Positions 41,677-50,049 of a stretch of DNA of 64,000 bases are shown piece after piece. The DNA is from Multiplicimicrobium sp043718225 (GTDB lineage Bacteria; Omnitrophota; Omnitrophia; Omnitrophales; Aquincolibacteriaceae). Under the pieces are notes generated by a model. It saw nothing but the letters and a program-made list of their open reading frames with translations. It did no database searches and was not told where the DNA came from. Both the position numbers and the translations under genes were made by a program. Location of the stretch: NCBI GenBank assembly GCA_043718225.1, contig JAYSWD010000001.1:62001-126000 (forward strand), in the 5' to 3' direction. Every line of letters begins with the position of its first letter. Within the stretch, counting starts at the first letter, position 1.

Positions 41677-42888
41677 TTAATCTTTGAATTCTTCTTCCAT
41701 CAGTTCGGGCAAAAAGGAAAGCGAATCTTCCTGTCGGACATCCGGCAGGCCTTTTTGTTTGTGAAGTGATTCAATTTTCTTCAGCGGCTTTTCCAGTTTG
41801 TTTTGGCGTGTCGTCGTCAGCAAATCAAACTCTTCCTTTGCCTTTTCAAGTTTGTCGCCCAGGCTTTCCATTTTCTTGGTGTATTCGCCCCATTGTTTTT
41901 TGAATTCAACCAGCAGGGAGAGAATTTCATTCGAGGTTTTTTCGAGAGAAAAATTATCGACCGCCTGGCGAATGACGGCAAGCACGGCGAATAACGTTAG
42001 CGGAGAACAGAACACAACTTTGTTTTTCAGGCCTTCTTCCAGAAGGTTTTGATTTTTTTCATGAATAAAAGAATAAATCGTTTCATTAGGTATAAACAAT
42101 AAAACGTAATCCAGCGTGCTTTGATCCGGATCAATGTAATCGCGCGTCGTCACTTCTTTAATACGCGCCTTCACGTCCCTGAAAAAACTGTTCAAACAAC
42201 TTTCTTTTTCGACTTCGCCCGCGGCTTCCAAGTATTTGCTGTAATTCGCCGCCGGAAATTTGACGTCCATGTTCAATTTTAAATTTTTAGGCAAAAGAAA
42301 AGTAAAGTCGGGCCGCGAGCCGGCGGATTCAATCGTTTTTTGCTTGAGGTAATTGATGTTTTCGATAAATCCGGCGATACGGAGAATGTCTTCCGCGATT
42401 CTTTCGCCCCATTGTCCGCGGGCTTTGTTGTTTGACAGCGCTTCATTCAGAGTTTGTGTGGTGCGGATCAGGTCGGAGGTTCTTTCGTTCGTTGTTTTTA
42501 GCTGATTCGTCAATTCTCCAAATTTTTGTTCGCGGTCTTTTTCAAGCGCGCTGACAAGCTTTGTAACGTCTTCTAATTTTTTAGAAACCTGGGAAATATC
42601 TTTCTCGATCAGCTGCTTTTTTTTATCGAGTTCAGCGGAATTGGTGCCAGTCTGGCTTTCCAATTTTTCTTTCGCGAGCTTTAAAAATTCCGAAGAGTTC
42701 TGAGAAAGTGCTTCGAGCGATAGTTTGCCGAAACTGTTTTGGAGCTGAATTTGGGACTCCTGGAACATTTCTGAAGCGAGGTCTTTGGCGGTTTGATGGC
42801 GATACAGTTTTAAAATGTATGCCAGCCCCAAACCCAAAACAAGCCCGGCTCCGAACACCAAAACAAAAGTCAATAAAGAGGTCGTCAT
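41677..42888 (-). CDS. rmuC: DNA recombination protein RmuC homolog
   Basis: 403 residues. One N-terminal membrane helix (about 5-26), a long coiled coil (about 30-150), then the RmuC nuclease-like core with NNKARGQWGERIAEDILRIAGF, SRPDFTFLLPKNLKLNMDVKFP and VLLFIPNETIYSFI. E. coli RmuC lowers the rate of inversion at short inverted repeats, which is of interest in this palindrome-rich genome, though a link is only a thought. The ATG at 42888 lies seven bases after a TATAAT box with no ribosome site. Confidence 0.92.
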   Translation of the reverse strand: MTTSLLTFVLVFGAGLVLGLGLAYILKLYRHQTAKDLASEMFQESQIQLQNSFGKLSLEALSQNSSEFLKLAKEKLESQTGTNSAELDKKKQLIEKDISQVSKKLEDVTKLVSALEKDREQKFGELTNQLKTTNERTSDLIRTTQTLNEALSNNKARGQWGERIAEDILRIAGFIENINYLKQKTIESAGSRPDFTFLLPKNLKLNMDVKFPAANYSKYLEAAGEVEKESCLNSFFRDVKARIKEVTTRDYIDPDQSTLDYVLLFIPNETIYSFIHEKNQNLLEEGLKNKVVFCSPLTLFAVLAVIRQAVDNFSLEKTSNEILSLLVEFKKQWGEYTKKMESLGDKLEKAKEEFDLLTTTRQNKLEKPLKKIESLHKQKGLPDVRQEDSLSFLPELMEEEFKD

Positions 42889-42895
42889 AGCCGAA

Positions 42896-42901
42896 ATTAT
42901 A
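42896..42901 (-). promoter_or_regulatory. -10 element TATAAT before rmuC
   Basis: On the minus strand TATAAT is seven bases before the rmuC ATG, again with no Shine-Dalgarno sequence. Confidence 0.45.
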
Positions 42902-42949
42902 CAACAGAGGCCCGCGAGGGGATGCTATACTTTTTTTAAGAGGTTATTC

Positions 42950-43576
42950 ATGGATTTTGCGATTCTTTGTTTTTCATCTTTGATGGCGATAGTCGATCCG
43001 ATCGGGTTAATACCCGCTTTTTTGGCGATTACCCCGGGAAAGTCCGCCGCCGACCGGGTGCGTATTTCCGCAATGGCCTGCACATTAACCTTTCTTGTTC
43101 TCTCCGTTTTTGCCTTTTTTGGAAAGGTGATTCTCAAGCTGCTTTCGGTTACTTTGCCGGCCTTCCAAATCGCGGGGGGAATACTGCTTTTTTTCATCGC
43201 GATTGATATGTTGAACGCCCGGATGACGGGTGTCAGACAGACCCAGGAAGAACAGGATGAAGGCGCGGATAAAACCGATATTGCCGTCACGCCGCTGGCG
43301 ATACCCATGCTCGCCGGGCCCGGTGCGATCACCACGGTCATGATTTTAGCGAATCATGTTACTAGCTGGATGGACGGGATGGTGATGCTGCTTGCGATTC
43401 TATCCGTATCGCTCATTTCATTTTTTGTTTTCTATATGGTTTCGATGCGGGCGACGCTTATAAGCGGCATTGTCCAAAAGATTTTTACTCGCCTGATGGG
43501 GCTTTTGCTGGCCGCCATGTCGGTTCAATTTATCCTGAATGGCTTGGCCGAATCCGGTTTGTTAAGCTCCTTTTAG
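42950..43576 (+). CDS. MarC family inner-membrane protein
   Basis: 208 residues from ATG 42950, with AAGAGG upstream and TATACT at 42926-42931. Six membrane helices. The family pattern is clear: MAIVDPIGLIPAFLAITPGKS, FQIAGGILLFFIAIDMLNAR, VTPLAIPMLAGPGAITTVMI and RLMGLLLAAMSVQFILNGL. MarC/UPF0056 proteins have no firmly assigned transport substrate. It is divergent from rmuC. Confidence 0.9.
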   Translation: MDFAILCFSSLMAIVDPIGLIPAFLAITPGKSAADRVRISAMACTLTFLVLSVFAFFGKVILKLLSVTLPAFQIAGGILLFFIAIDMLNARMTGVRQTQEEQDEGADKTDIAVTPLAIPMLAGPGAITTVMILANHVTSWMDGMVMLLAILSVSLISFFVFYMVSMRATLISGIVQKIFTRLMGLLLAAMSVQFILNGLAESGLLSSF

Positions 43577-43665
43577 TCCGCAATTTACTTTTACCCCCCT
43601 CCCATGTAATATAGCGCTCCCGTTTCGGGCGATTGACGCTTTTATTGTTAGTTAAGGAGGACATT

Positions 43666-44286
43666 ATGATTGAATTATATTATGCCGCGCCGTCGATTTA
43701 TGGCCGCAAAGTTTTGGCTGTTTTGGATGAAAAGAACCTGGATTACACAATTAAAAATATCGCTTGGGGCGACAATAAAAAAGAAGAATATTTGAAGCTT
43801 AATCCCAACGGTGAGTTTCCGACAATGACCGATGACGGGGAGACTATCTATGAGTCAACCGCGATCATTGAGTATCTGAACGATGAATATCCCGAGCCCG
43901 CGCTTTTGCCGGAAGCTTCCGCGGAACGCGCCCGCGTCCGTATCGTCAGTGCTTATTGCGATTTGCATTTTTACAAGGCGGTCATTAAATGCGTCCTCAA
44001 AAAACGCGCGAACGAAGAAATCACGGAAGAATTAATCGCGGGCGTTGCCGAAGGCGTGAAGCGTCTTGATACTTATCTCGGCAAGCAAGAATATATCGCC
44101 GGAAAATTTTCTTTAGCGGATTGCACCGTCATGGCGGGGCTGGCTTCTTTGGAGGGGCTCGCAATAGCCGACAAAGTCGGTATCACGCCTAAGCTTCGCC
44201 AATATTGGGATCGTCTGAAAAGACGCCCCGGCTATAAAGGCGCTAGTCTTTTTACCGTCAAAGAAGAAACTGTCGTATCACAATAA
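43666..44286 (+). CDS. Glutathione S-transferase family protein
   Basis: 206 residues from ATG 43666, preceded by AAGGAGGACATT. N-terminal thioredoxin-fold domain (ELYYAAPSIYGRKVLAVLDE, NPNGEFPTMTDDGETIYES with the cis-Pro and E-S glutathione-binding residues) and an all-helical C-terminal domain (KFSLADCTVMAGLASLE). It may conjugate or reduce with glutathione or a related thiol. It precedes mscL by 62 bases. Confidence 0.88.
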   Translation: MIELYYAAPSIYGRKVLAVLDEKNLDYTIKNIAWGDNKKEEYLKLNPNGEFPTMTDDGETIYESTAIIEYLNDEYPEPALLPEASAERARVRIVSAYCDLHFYKAVIKCVLKKRANEEITEELIAGVAEGVKRLDTYLGKQEYIAGKFSLADCTVMAGLASLEGLAIADKVGITPKLRQYWDRLKRRPGYKGASLFTVKEETVVSQ

Positions 44287-44348
44287 AAAGCAGGCTCTTT
44301 ATGTCAAGAGCTGTTCATTCCAACACAATAACTGGAAGGATATAGCAG

Positions 44349-44768
44349 ATGAAAGTTTTGAAGGAATTTAAAGACTTCGCGATGAAGGGCAATGTGGTCG
44401 ATATGGCTGTCGGTGTCATTATCGGCGGCGCGTTCGGAAAAATCGTAAGTTCGCTCGTCAATGACATCATCATGCCGCCTATCGGCAAGCTTCTAGGCGG
44501 TGTGGATTTCACCAGCTTGTTTATCGATATGAGCGGTGTCGGATACGCTTCATTGGCCGAGGCCCAGAAGGCCGGCGCCGCGACGATTAATTACGGTGTG
44601 TTCTTGAACACGATTATTAATTTCGTTATTGTCGCCTTCTGTTTGTTCCTTGTGATCAAAGGCATGAATGCGCTGAAGAAAAAAGAAGAGGCCAAACCCG
44701 GAGTTCCGGTTGCGGCGCCGCGTAATGAAATCTTGCTTGAAGAAATCCGCGACCTGTTACGTAAATAA
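44349..44768 (+). CDS. mscL: Large-conductance mechanosensitive channel
   Basis: 139 residues. FKDFAMKGNVVDMAVGVIIGGAFGKIV (first helix and gate), NDIIMPPIGKLLGGVDF, second helix FLNTIINFVIVAFCLFLVIKGM, and a C-terminal helix ending LLEEIRDLLRK. It opens under membrane tension to release solutes on osmotic downshock. AACTGGAAGGA precedes the start at a suitable distance. Confidence 0.97.
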   Translation: MKVLKEFKDFAMKGNVVDMAVGVIIGGAFGKIVSSLVNDIIMPPIGKLLGGVDFTSLFIDMSGVGYASLAEAQKAGAATINYGVFLNTIINFVIVAFCLFLVIKGMNALKKKEEAKPGVPVAAPRNEILLEEIRDLLRK

Positions 44769-44771
44769 TTA

Positions 44772-44793
44772 ACTCTGCGCTACGCGCAACCGT
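44772..44793 (+). repeat. R3 palindrome after mscL
   Basis: ACTCTGCGC-TAC-GCGCAACCGTA, three bases after the mscL stop. Confidence 0.7.
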
Positions 44794-44802
44794 AAATTAC
44801 TA

Positions 44803-44832
44803 GGGCGGCGCTAATAGCGCCGCCCTTTTTTA
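44803..44832 (+). terminator. Rho-independent terminator after mscL
   Basis: GGGCGGCGCT-AAT-AGCGCCGCCC followed by TTTTTT. Confidence 0.9.
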
Positions 44833-44846
44833 TTTAACCTAAGAAA

Positions 44847-44886
44847 AACTCCCGGGGTTAGGAGTGATCTCCTAACCCCGGGAGTT
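44847..44886 (+). repeat. R8 perfect palindrome
   Basis: AACTCCCGGGGTTAGGAG and CTCCTAACCCCGGGAGTT are perfect 18-base arms with a TGAT loop. A related palindrome is at 58312. Confidence 0.85.
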
Positions 44887-44915
44887 GAGATGGTTCAGAA
44901 TGAAATTATTTTCGT

Positions 44916-44937
44916 GGTTGAGCCATAGGCTCAGAAC
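44916..44937 (-). repeat. R3 palindrome at the 5' end of an MFS gene
   Basis: On the minus strand: GTTCTGAGCC-TAT-GGCTCAACC. It lies before the preferred start of the MFS gene; if an earlier start is used it would be translated. Confidence 0.7.
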
Positions 44938-44956
44938 AAAAGCAACACTGATCTGG

Positions 44957-46261
44957 ATGCCGGAAAAACACCGTAAAAGCCTCGAGGCTTCCTGGAAGGA
45001 AGGCATTCCCGGCAATATCATGCTGACCTTGACGGAGTTCTATCTTACGCCTTACGCGCTTTTCCTCGGCGCGCCGCATGCCGCGATCGGTATGCTCGTG
45101 GCATGGCCCAGCCTGTTAGGGTCTTTTTTCCAATTATTCGCGGCGGAAAGAGTTCGGCACGCCAAGAGCCGGCTGAAATTTTTGATTACCATGGCCCGCG
45201 TTCAGGGATTTTTACTGATAGCGTCCGCGGGACTTTGTTTTTGGAAAGGCATGATTCCGGTTTTTATTTTAACGCTGATTACGGTTTTATTTAAAATCGT
45301 CGGCAACTGGATCGCCGCCGCCTGGGGCAGTTTGATGAGCGATTATCTTGAACCGCATGAACGCGGGCGCTATATGGGCGACCGCCAATTGATTGTCGGG
45401 CTGGCTGGAATGGCGGCTTTATTTACCGCGGGAATTTTTCTGGATTGGGTTCGCCCTTATTCCGCACGGCTTGGATTCGGCCTGCTTTTTCTTTTGACCG
45501 GAATAGCAAGGCTGATTTCAGCGCATCTTTTTCGCCATATGGAAGATATTCCTTATGAAGAAAAACCCGAAAGCCGGTTTACGTTTTGGATGTTTATCAA
45601 ACGTTTTCGGCAAAGCAACTTCGTCAGGTTCGTCATGTTTTCGGCGGGAATTATGTTCGCGACGCAGATTTCCGCGCCCTACTTCGGTGTTTATATGCTG
45701 GAAGATTTAAAATTTAATTATTTCCAGTACATGTCTATTTACCTGGTGGTTATCATCGCCGTTCTGGCCGGCTCGCCGTTATGGGGCCGCATTGCCGATC
45801 GTGTGGGCAATGCGCGCGTGCTTAAATTAACGGGCGGATTGATTCCGCTTATTCCGCTTCTCTGGTGCCTTTCGACGAACTGGTATTTTTTGCTCGCCGT
45901 CCAGATGTTCGGCGGATTTATTTGGGGCGGTTACAACCTTTGCTCCGCCAATTTTATTTTGGACAGCGTCCGGCCCGAAAAGCGCGTGCGCTGTTTAAGT
46001 TATTTCAATCTGATCAGCGGCACGGCACTTTTTTTAGGCGCGTCTTTGGGAGGCTTTCTCGCGGAACGGCTTCCACCGCTGAACGGGTACTCGATGATCA
46101 CTTTATTTTTGGTTTCAGGTATATTGCGGCTTTTTTTCTATGCGCTTCCGCTGAACCGTTTTAAGGAAGTACGCGCGCATGTGCAGAAGGTTTCAAGCCG
46201 GGAATTATTTTTCAGCGTGCTCGGAATTCAGGTAACGCCTTCGGCCCAAGAGCAGGATTAA
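44957..46261 (+). CDS. MFS transporter
   Basis: 434 residues from ATG 44957, with about twelve membrane helices. The intracellular loop after helix 2 has the form AAERVRHAKSRLKF; WGRIADRVGNARVLKL in the second half is the equivalent G-x-x-x-D-R signature loop. The substrate cannot be told. An in-frame ATG at 44900 would add 19 residues that include translated R3 sequence. A possible promoter, TTGAGA (44885) with TATTTT (44907), favours the later start. Confidence 0.75.
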   Translation: MPEKHRKSLEASWKEGIPGNIMLTLTEFYLTPYALFLGAPHAAIGMLVAWPSLLGSFFQLFAAERVRHAKSRLKFLITMARVQGFLLIASAGLCFWKGMIPVFILTLITVLFKIVGNWIAAAWGSLMSDYLEPHERGRYMGDRQLIVGLAGMAALFTAGIFLDWVRPYSARLGFGLLFLLTGIARLISAHLFRHMEDIPYEEKPESRFTFWMFIKRFRQSNFVRFVMFSAGIMFATQISAPYFGVYMLEDLKFNYFQYMSIYLVVIIAVLAGSPLWGRIADRVGNARVLKLTGGLIPLIPLLWCLSTNWYFLLAVQMFGGFIWGGYNLCSANFILDSVRPEKRVRCLSYFNLISGTALFLGASLGGFLAERLPPLNGYSMITLFLVSGILRLFFYALPLNRFKEVRAHVQKVSSRELFFSVLGIQVTPSAQEQD

Positions 46262-46272
46262 CAGCAGTGGAA

Positions 46273-47214
46273 TTAAAAGGAACCGGGCCGCGGGTCATGG
46301 GGTTCGCCGGGCTTTTTATGCAATATCGAAACAAGAATTGACACCCCGATCAGCCCCGCCACGACCCCAAGCGAAATGCCGATCGGAATATGATAGTAAT
46401 GCGAAATCAGCATTTTGACGCCGATGAAAGCCAGTACCGCGGAAAGCCCGAATTTTAAATATTCGAACATTTTAATGACGCCTGCCAAAGCGAAATAAAG
46501 CGACCGCAGTCCAAGAATCGCAAAAATATTCGAAGTGTAAACAATAAAAGAATCTTTGCTGATCGCAAGCACCGCCGGAATCGAATCCATGGCAAAAACA
46601 AGATCGGTGAGCTCAACGCAGATCAAAGCGACAAACAGCGGCGTGATGAATGTCTTGCCGTCGATTTTTAGAATAAACCGCCCGTTCTCGGCGTTAGGCG
46701 CGACCGGAAACATTTTCGTGACGAGTTTCAAGACGGGGTTTTTTTCGGGATGCATTTCCTTTTCTTTTTCAAAAGCCATTTTCAGGCCGGTATAAAGCAG
46801 GAAAGCGCCAAAAATATAAATAATAAAATGGAATTTATTGATGAGAAAAAGGCCGGCTGTAATAAAGAAAGCGCGCATTACTAGCGCGCCGAGAATGCCC
46901 CAGAATAAAATTTTATGCTGATATTGGTCCGGTACGCGGAAATATTGAAAAATGAGAATGAAAACAAAGAGATTGTCTACGGACAAGGATTCTTCAATCA
47001 AGTACGCGGCAAAAAACTCCAAGGCGGATTGCTGGCCTTTAACAAAAAAGACACCGATTCCGAAAAGAACGGCCAGCGAAATCCAAAAGGCGCTTTGCCA
47101 TAAAGCCTCTTTAACTTTTATGGCATGCGGCCGCTTATGCATAAGGGTTAGATCCAGCGTCAAAAGTGTAATGACGGCGGCATTAAATAAAATCCAAGGC
47201 CAAAGGGTATTCAT
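46273..47214 (-). CDS. TerC/Alx family membrane protein
   Basis: 313 residues, about nine membrane helices. The family's acidic membrane motifs are present: EESLSVDNLFVFILIFQYF and CVELTDLVFAMDSIPAVLAI. TerC-type proteins such as E. coli Alx are linked to manganese export or metal loading of secreted enzymes, and to tellurium resistance. It is divergent from the Dps gene that follows, and both could belong to metal or oxidative stress handling. Confidence 0.92.
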   Translation of the reverse strand: MNTLWPWILFNAAVITLLTLDLTLMHKRPHAIKVKEALWQSAFWISLAVLFGIGVFFVKGQQSALEFFAAYLIEESLSVDNLFVFILIFQYFRVPDQYQHKILFWGILGALVMRAFFITAGLFLINKFHFIIYIFGAFLLYTGLKMAFEKEKEMHPEKNPVLKLVTKMFPVAPNAENGRFILKIDGKTFITPLFVALICVELTDLVFAMDSIPAVLAISKDSFIVYTSNIFAILGLRSLYFALAGVIKMFEYLKFGLSAVLAFIGVKMLISHYYHIPIGISLGVVAGLIGVSILVSILHKKPGEPHDPRPGSF

Positions 47215-47298
47215 GGGGAGAGATCATAACTGCCGTTTGACTTCCAATCAAGTGAGAATAGAATAAGCCCTGTTATAAACAAGTTTTTGGGAGGAATT

Positions 47299-47766
47299 AT
47301 GAAGATTGATATCGGAATTGAAAAAAAGGACCGCAAAGAAATCGCCGACGGGCTTTCGAAGCTGCTGGCAGACACTTACACGCTTTATCTTAAAACGCAT
47401 AATTTTCATTGGAATGTAACGGGGCCGATGTTCCAAACATTACATCTTATGTTTGAAACGCAATACAACGAACTTGCGCTTGCGGTTGATTTAATCGCGG
47501 AACGAATCCGTGCTTTGGGTTTTCCCGCGCCGGGAAGCTATAAAGAGTTTTCCAAGCTGGCCTCGATTAAAGAAGCGAGCGGTGTTCCCAAAGCCACCGA
47601 TATGATCCGTCAGCTGGTTGACGGGCAGGAAGCGGTTGTTCGAACCGCGCGCGCGGTATTTCCCGCGGTGGAACGGGTGAGCGATGAACCGACGGCGGAT
47701 CTTTTAACGCAGCGCATGCAGATACACGAAAAAACGGCTTGGATGCTGAGAAGTTTAATAAGCTGA
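47299..47766 (+). CDS. dps: Dps-family ferritin-like protein
   Basis: 155 residues from ATG 47299 with GGGAGGA upstream. The ferroxidase ligands lie in HNFHWNVTGPMF and in the helix QYNELALAVDLIAERIRALG, as in Dps where the site sits at the subunit interface. It stores iron and protects DNA from peroxide. R2 copy 2 begins 40 bases after the stop. Confidence 0.94.
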   Translation: MKIDIGIEKKDRKEIADGLSKLLADTYTLYLKTHNFHWNVTGPMFQTLHLMFETQYNELALAVDLIAERIRALGFPAPGSYKEFSKLASIKEASGVPKATDMIRQLVDGQEAVVRTARAVFPAVERVSDEPTADLLTQRMQIHEKTAWMLRSLIS

Positions 47767-47805
47767 TTTTTTCCTGTCATTTCCAGCTTAGTCGAGAGTC
47801 TATAA

Positions 47806-48010
47806 GGCTCAAAAAAATTCTATCGCTGGCTCAAACAGTCCTCGGCTTCGCCTGCGGAACTCGCCATTGATAGGATTTTTTTGAGTTCATCGCTCAAGGG
47901 GTGGAGGCTTAAAAAGGAGAAACAAGGCGAAGAATGCCGAGTTGCTCGAAGGCGCTTTTATTTTATCTGCGGATACCTGCCTCGAATCTTTGAATAGTTT
48001 CCCATCATAC
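47806..48010 (+). repeat. R2 element, copy 2
   Basis: CTCAAAAAAATTCTATC pairs with GATAGGATTTTTTTGAG around the core GCTCAAACAGTCCTCGGC...GCCTGCGGAACTCGC (47829-47864). The tail has GGGGTGGAGGCTT, GGAGAAAC, CTCGAATCTTTGAA and TTTCCCATCATA, in the same order as the other copies. Confidence 0.8.
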
Positions 48011-48011
48011 G

Positions 48012-48046
48012 GTCTTTCCTCGATTCCACGCGAATCGCGGAAAGAC
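48012..48046 (+). repeat. Hairpin between R2 and the restriction gene
   Basis: GTCTTTCC-CGATTC and GAATCG-GGAAAGAC form a stem with one-base internal loops. It is followed by CTCCGTCCTTTGGCGGAG, another palindrome. Confidence 0.55.
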
Positions 48047-48091
48047 GGACGTATCTCCGTCCTTTGGCGGAGGCGCTAAAGGAGGCGGGGA

Positions 48092-48120
48092 TTGACTCAC
48101 ATGCTGCGCAGTGGTATCAA
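48092..48120 (+). promoter_or_regulatory. Promoter of the BamHI-like endonuclease gene
   Basis: -35 TTGACT (48092-48097), 17-base spacer, -10 TATCAA (48115-48120). The start codon at 48163 follows at about 40 bases. Confidence 0.5.
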
Positions 48121-48162
48121 AATAGTAGTTAGTATTTTTTATTTAAGCCGATAACTCTTTTG

Positions 48163-48771
48163 ATGAAAATCATAAAAATAACCACGCTTATTGAATCTGG
48201 GCCTTTTTCCAAATCAGATATCTTGGAAAAAATTCTTAAAGAAATTTATTCCTCCATCGAGAAAATTGAACACCCAAAAGGATCTGGTAAATTTATTTTA
48301 CATGACCAATGCGGAAAGAAGCGGGGCGAAGGTAATGGCGTTAAACCCATTAAGCTATTGTGCATGAAATTTTTAAAGCAGGCGGGATGGGAGTTGGAAA
48401 CCAGAGAGCCGGTATCCTCTGAAAAGCACCCTGGCCCTATCGATGCCGCACTGAAAGTGGCGGGAAGATTATTTTGTTTTGAATGGGAAACTGGAAATAT
48501 TTCGTCTAGCCATAGAGCCTTAAATAAAATGGCAATAGGCATTTTGAAAGGGCGACTTATAGGTGGAGTATTAGTTTTGCCATCAAGGGCAATGTATCAT
48601 TACCTTACCGATCGAGTTGGAAATTTTCAAGAAATAGAGCCTTACTTTCTTTTGTGGAAATCGTTATCTGTTAAAGAGGGTTATCTCGCGGTAATTGAAA
48701 TTGAACATGACGGAGTGAGTAAAAAAGTAAAACGAATACCCAAAGGGACAGATGGGCGAGCGTTAAATTAA
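48163..48771 (+). CDS. BamHI-like type II restriction endonuclease
   Basis: 202 residues from ATG 48163 (TTG 48160 also possible); BamHI has 213. From memory of BamHI the alignment is direct over the core: GPID with the catalytic aspartate, then FEWETGNISSSHRALNKM against BamHI FETGNISSAHRSMNKL with both catalytic glutamates, YHYLTDRVGNFQEIEPYF against YYLTDRVTNFEELEPYF, and IPKGTDG against IPKGSDG. BamHI cuts G^GATCC. Cleavage of the same site is a good guess but not proven. The gene is convergent with the methyltransferase gene and overlaps it by nine bases. The region looks lower in G+C than its surroundings, fitting horizontal gain. Confidence 0.88.
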   Translation: MKIIKITTLIESGPFSKSDILEKILKEIYSSIEKIEHPKGSGKFILHDQCGKKRGEGNGVKPIKLLCMKFLKQAGWELETREPVSSEKHPGPIDAALKVAGRLFCFEWETGNISSSHRALNKMAIGILKGRLIGGVLVLPSRAMYHYLTDRVGNFQEIEPYFLLWKSLSVKEGYLAVIEIEHDGVSKKVKRIPKGTDGRALN

Positions 48772-49893
48772 AAGCAAATTTTCTTTTTTGTTTTGTTCTA
48801 TTCGTCTAATGATGGGGAAGCAGTCTTCGATTTCGCACCCAATCCACCGACGCTTTAGTCTTTCTGCTGCATAGTAAGTGGTCCCACCGCCACCAAATGG
48901 ATCAAAAACCAAATCATTTTCCTGAGTCGCAATTTTTAAGACGCGCTCAAGCAATTTGACAGATAATTCATTTGCTGGACGAGCTTTGTTTTTTTTGTGA
49001 CGCACAGGAGGAATATCATCCCACACATCTGTAAGATTTAATCCCAACGGATTTAAAAATTTTCTATGCCCGCCATAATCTTTTATATCGCCACCGCAAT
49101 GTCTGCATTTTGGAATGGGGACGCGCAGATGATTAAAAGTTTGAGGCTTGCCCTTGGTGAAATAGAGCAAACTGTAGTGCGAGGGGTACAAACGGCCCGG
49201 AATGGGAAGGGAAAGCTTGATGTTGACGGCGATCCAGTGGCGAAATGTTAATTGTTTAATGAGAAACGAAGAGTAGTAAACATTCCATTTTGGGATGTTG
49301 TATACAAAAAGACTTCCTCCTGGCTTTAATATGCGAACGCATTCTTCCAGCCACTGATATGACCACTGTAAATATTTTTCTTCCGCTAGATTGTCGTTAA
49401 CTTTCGCACCATAGTTTTTATTTAAATTAAATGGCGGGTCAGCAAAAATGCAGTCGATGGATTCAGTGTCAATTTTAGGGAGCAGGTCTAAACAGTCGGC
49501 TTTATACAATTTTCCCAAAGAGCTTTCATAGATAGGTTGCAATGACTTCTCTTCTTGGATTTCTCTTTCATAGTTATAGACAGAGAAACTTTCCCGCAAA
49601 ACAGAGGCAGCTTCTGATGGGTGCTCGTGAAAAATTTTGTAAATATCTTTTGGTAATTTTCCAGTAGCCAGGCGCAGACGATCGATGTCTTGTTTGAAGT
49701 ATTTAGATACTTTTTTAAGAAGTTTGTCTGAAGGCGGAACAGAGCCCTTTTCAACTCGGCTTAGATAAGCGTGGTCGACTTGAATTTTTTCTGAAAACTT
49801 TCGAATGCTGAGCTTTTGATTCAATCTAATTTTTTTGATTACATTTTGAGGAGCCAAGATTTCTCCAGGTGTTGACTTGATTTGTCCACACAT
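48763..49893 (-). CDS. DNA methyltransferase with N-terminal XRE-type HTH domain
   Basis: 376 residues from ATG 49893; the open frame reaches a TTG at 49920, and TTG 49857 with GGAG five bases upstream is another candidate start. Residues of about 15-75 form a Cro/C1-type helix-turn-helix (IRLNQKLSIRKFSEKIQVDH, YLSRVEKGSVPP), as in restriction controller proteins. The catalytic part follows in beta-class order: motif IV SIDCIFADPPFNLNKNYG, a CRHCGG half ribbon, and motif I DLVFDPFGGGGTTYYAAERL near the end. It should protect host DNA from the partner endonuclease by N4-cytosine or N6-adenine methylation. No separate controller gene is present, so the fused domain may regulate the system. Confidence 0.9.
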   Translation of the reverse strand: MCGQIKSTPGEILAPQNVIKKIRLNQKLSIRKFSEKIQVDHAYLSRVEKGSVPPSDKLLKKVSKYFKQDIDRLRLATGKLPKDIYKIFHEHPSEAASVLRESFSVYNYEREIQEEKSLQPIYESSLGKLYKADCLDLLPKIDTESIDCIFADPPFNLNKNYGAKVNDNLAEEKYLQWSYQWLEECVRILKPGGSLFVYNIPKWNVYYSSFLIKQLTFRHWIAVNIKLSLPIPGRLYPSHYSLLYFTKGKPQTFNHLRVPIPKCRHCGGDIKDYGGHRKFLNPLGLNLTDVWDDIPPVRHKKNKARPANELSVKLLERVLKIATQENDLVFDPFGGGGTTYYAAERLKRRWIGCEIEDCFPIIRRIEQNKKENLLLI

Positions 49894-49964
49894 TGTTGCA
49901 TTTTTAAGACGACCTTGCAAATACTTTTCTTAAGAGATCGGCAAAATTTGGAGTATTTTCCTGA

Positions 49965-49978
49965 CTGCCGGTCGGCAG
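49965..49978 (+). repeat. R4 palindrome upstream of the methyltransferase
   Basis: CTGCCG-GT-CGGCAG. It sits inside a larger inverted repeat, AAATACTTTT (49919-49928) and AAAAGTATTT (49981-49990). Confidence 0.55.
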
Positions 49979-50012
49979 ACAAAAGTATTTCGAATTAGTC
50001 TTTGGTCGTTGG

Positions 50013-50038
50013 TCCCTTCCCTGCCGGCAGGCAAGGGA
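50013..50038 (+). repeat. R4 palindrome downstream of rlmI
   Basis: TCCCTT-CCCTGCCGGCAGGC-AAGGGA: nested inverted repeat just before the end of the rlmI-like gene. Confidence 0.6.
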
Positions 50039-50049
50039 TAATCGTGAGT

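Noticed and set aside
48763..49920. Phage origin of the methyltransferase
   Set aside because: No phage genes are near, and the convergent BamHI-like gene explains it as a restriction system.
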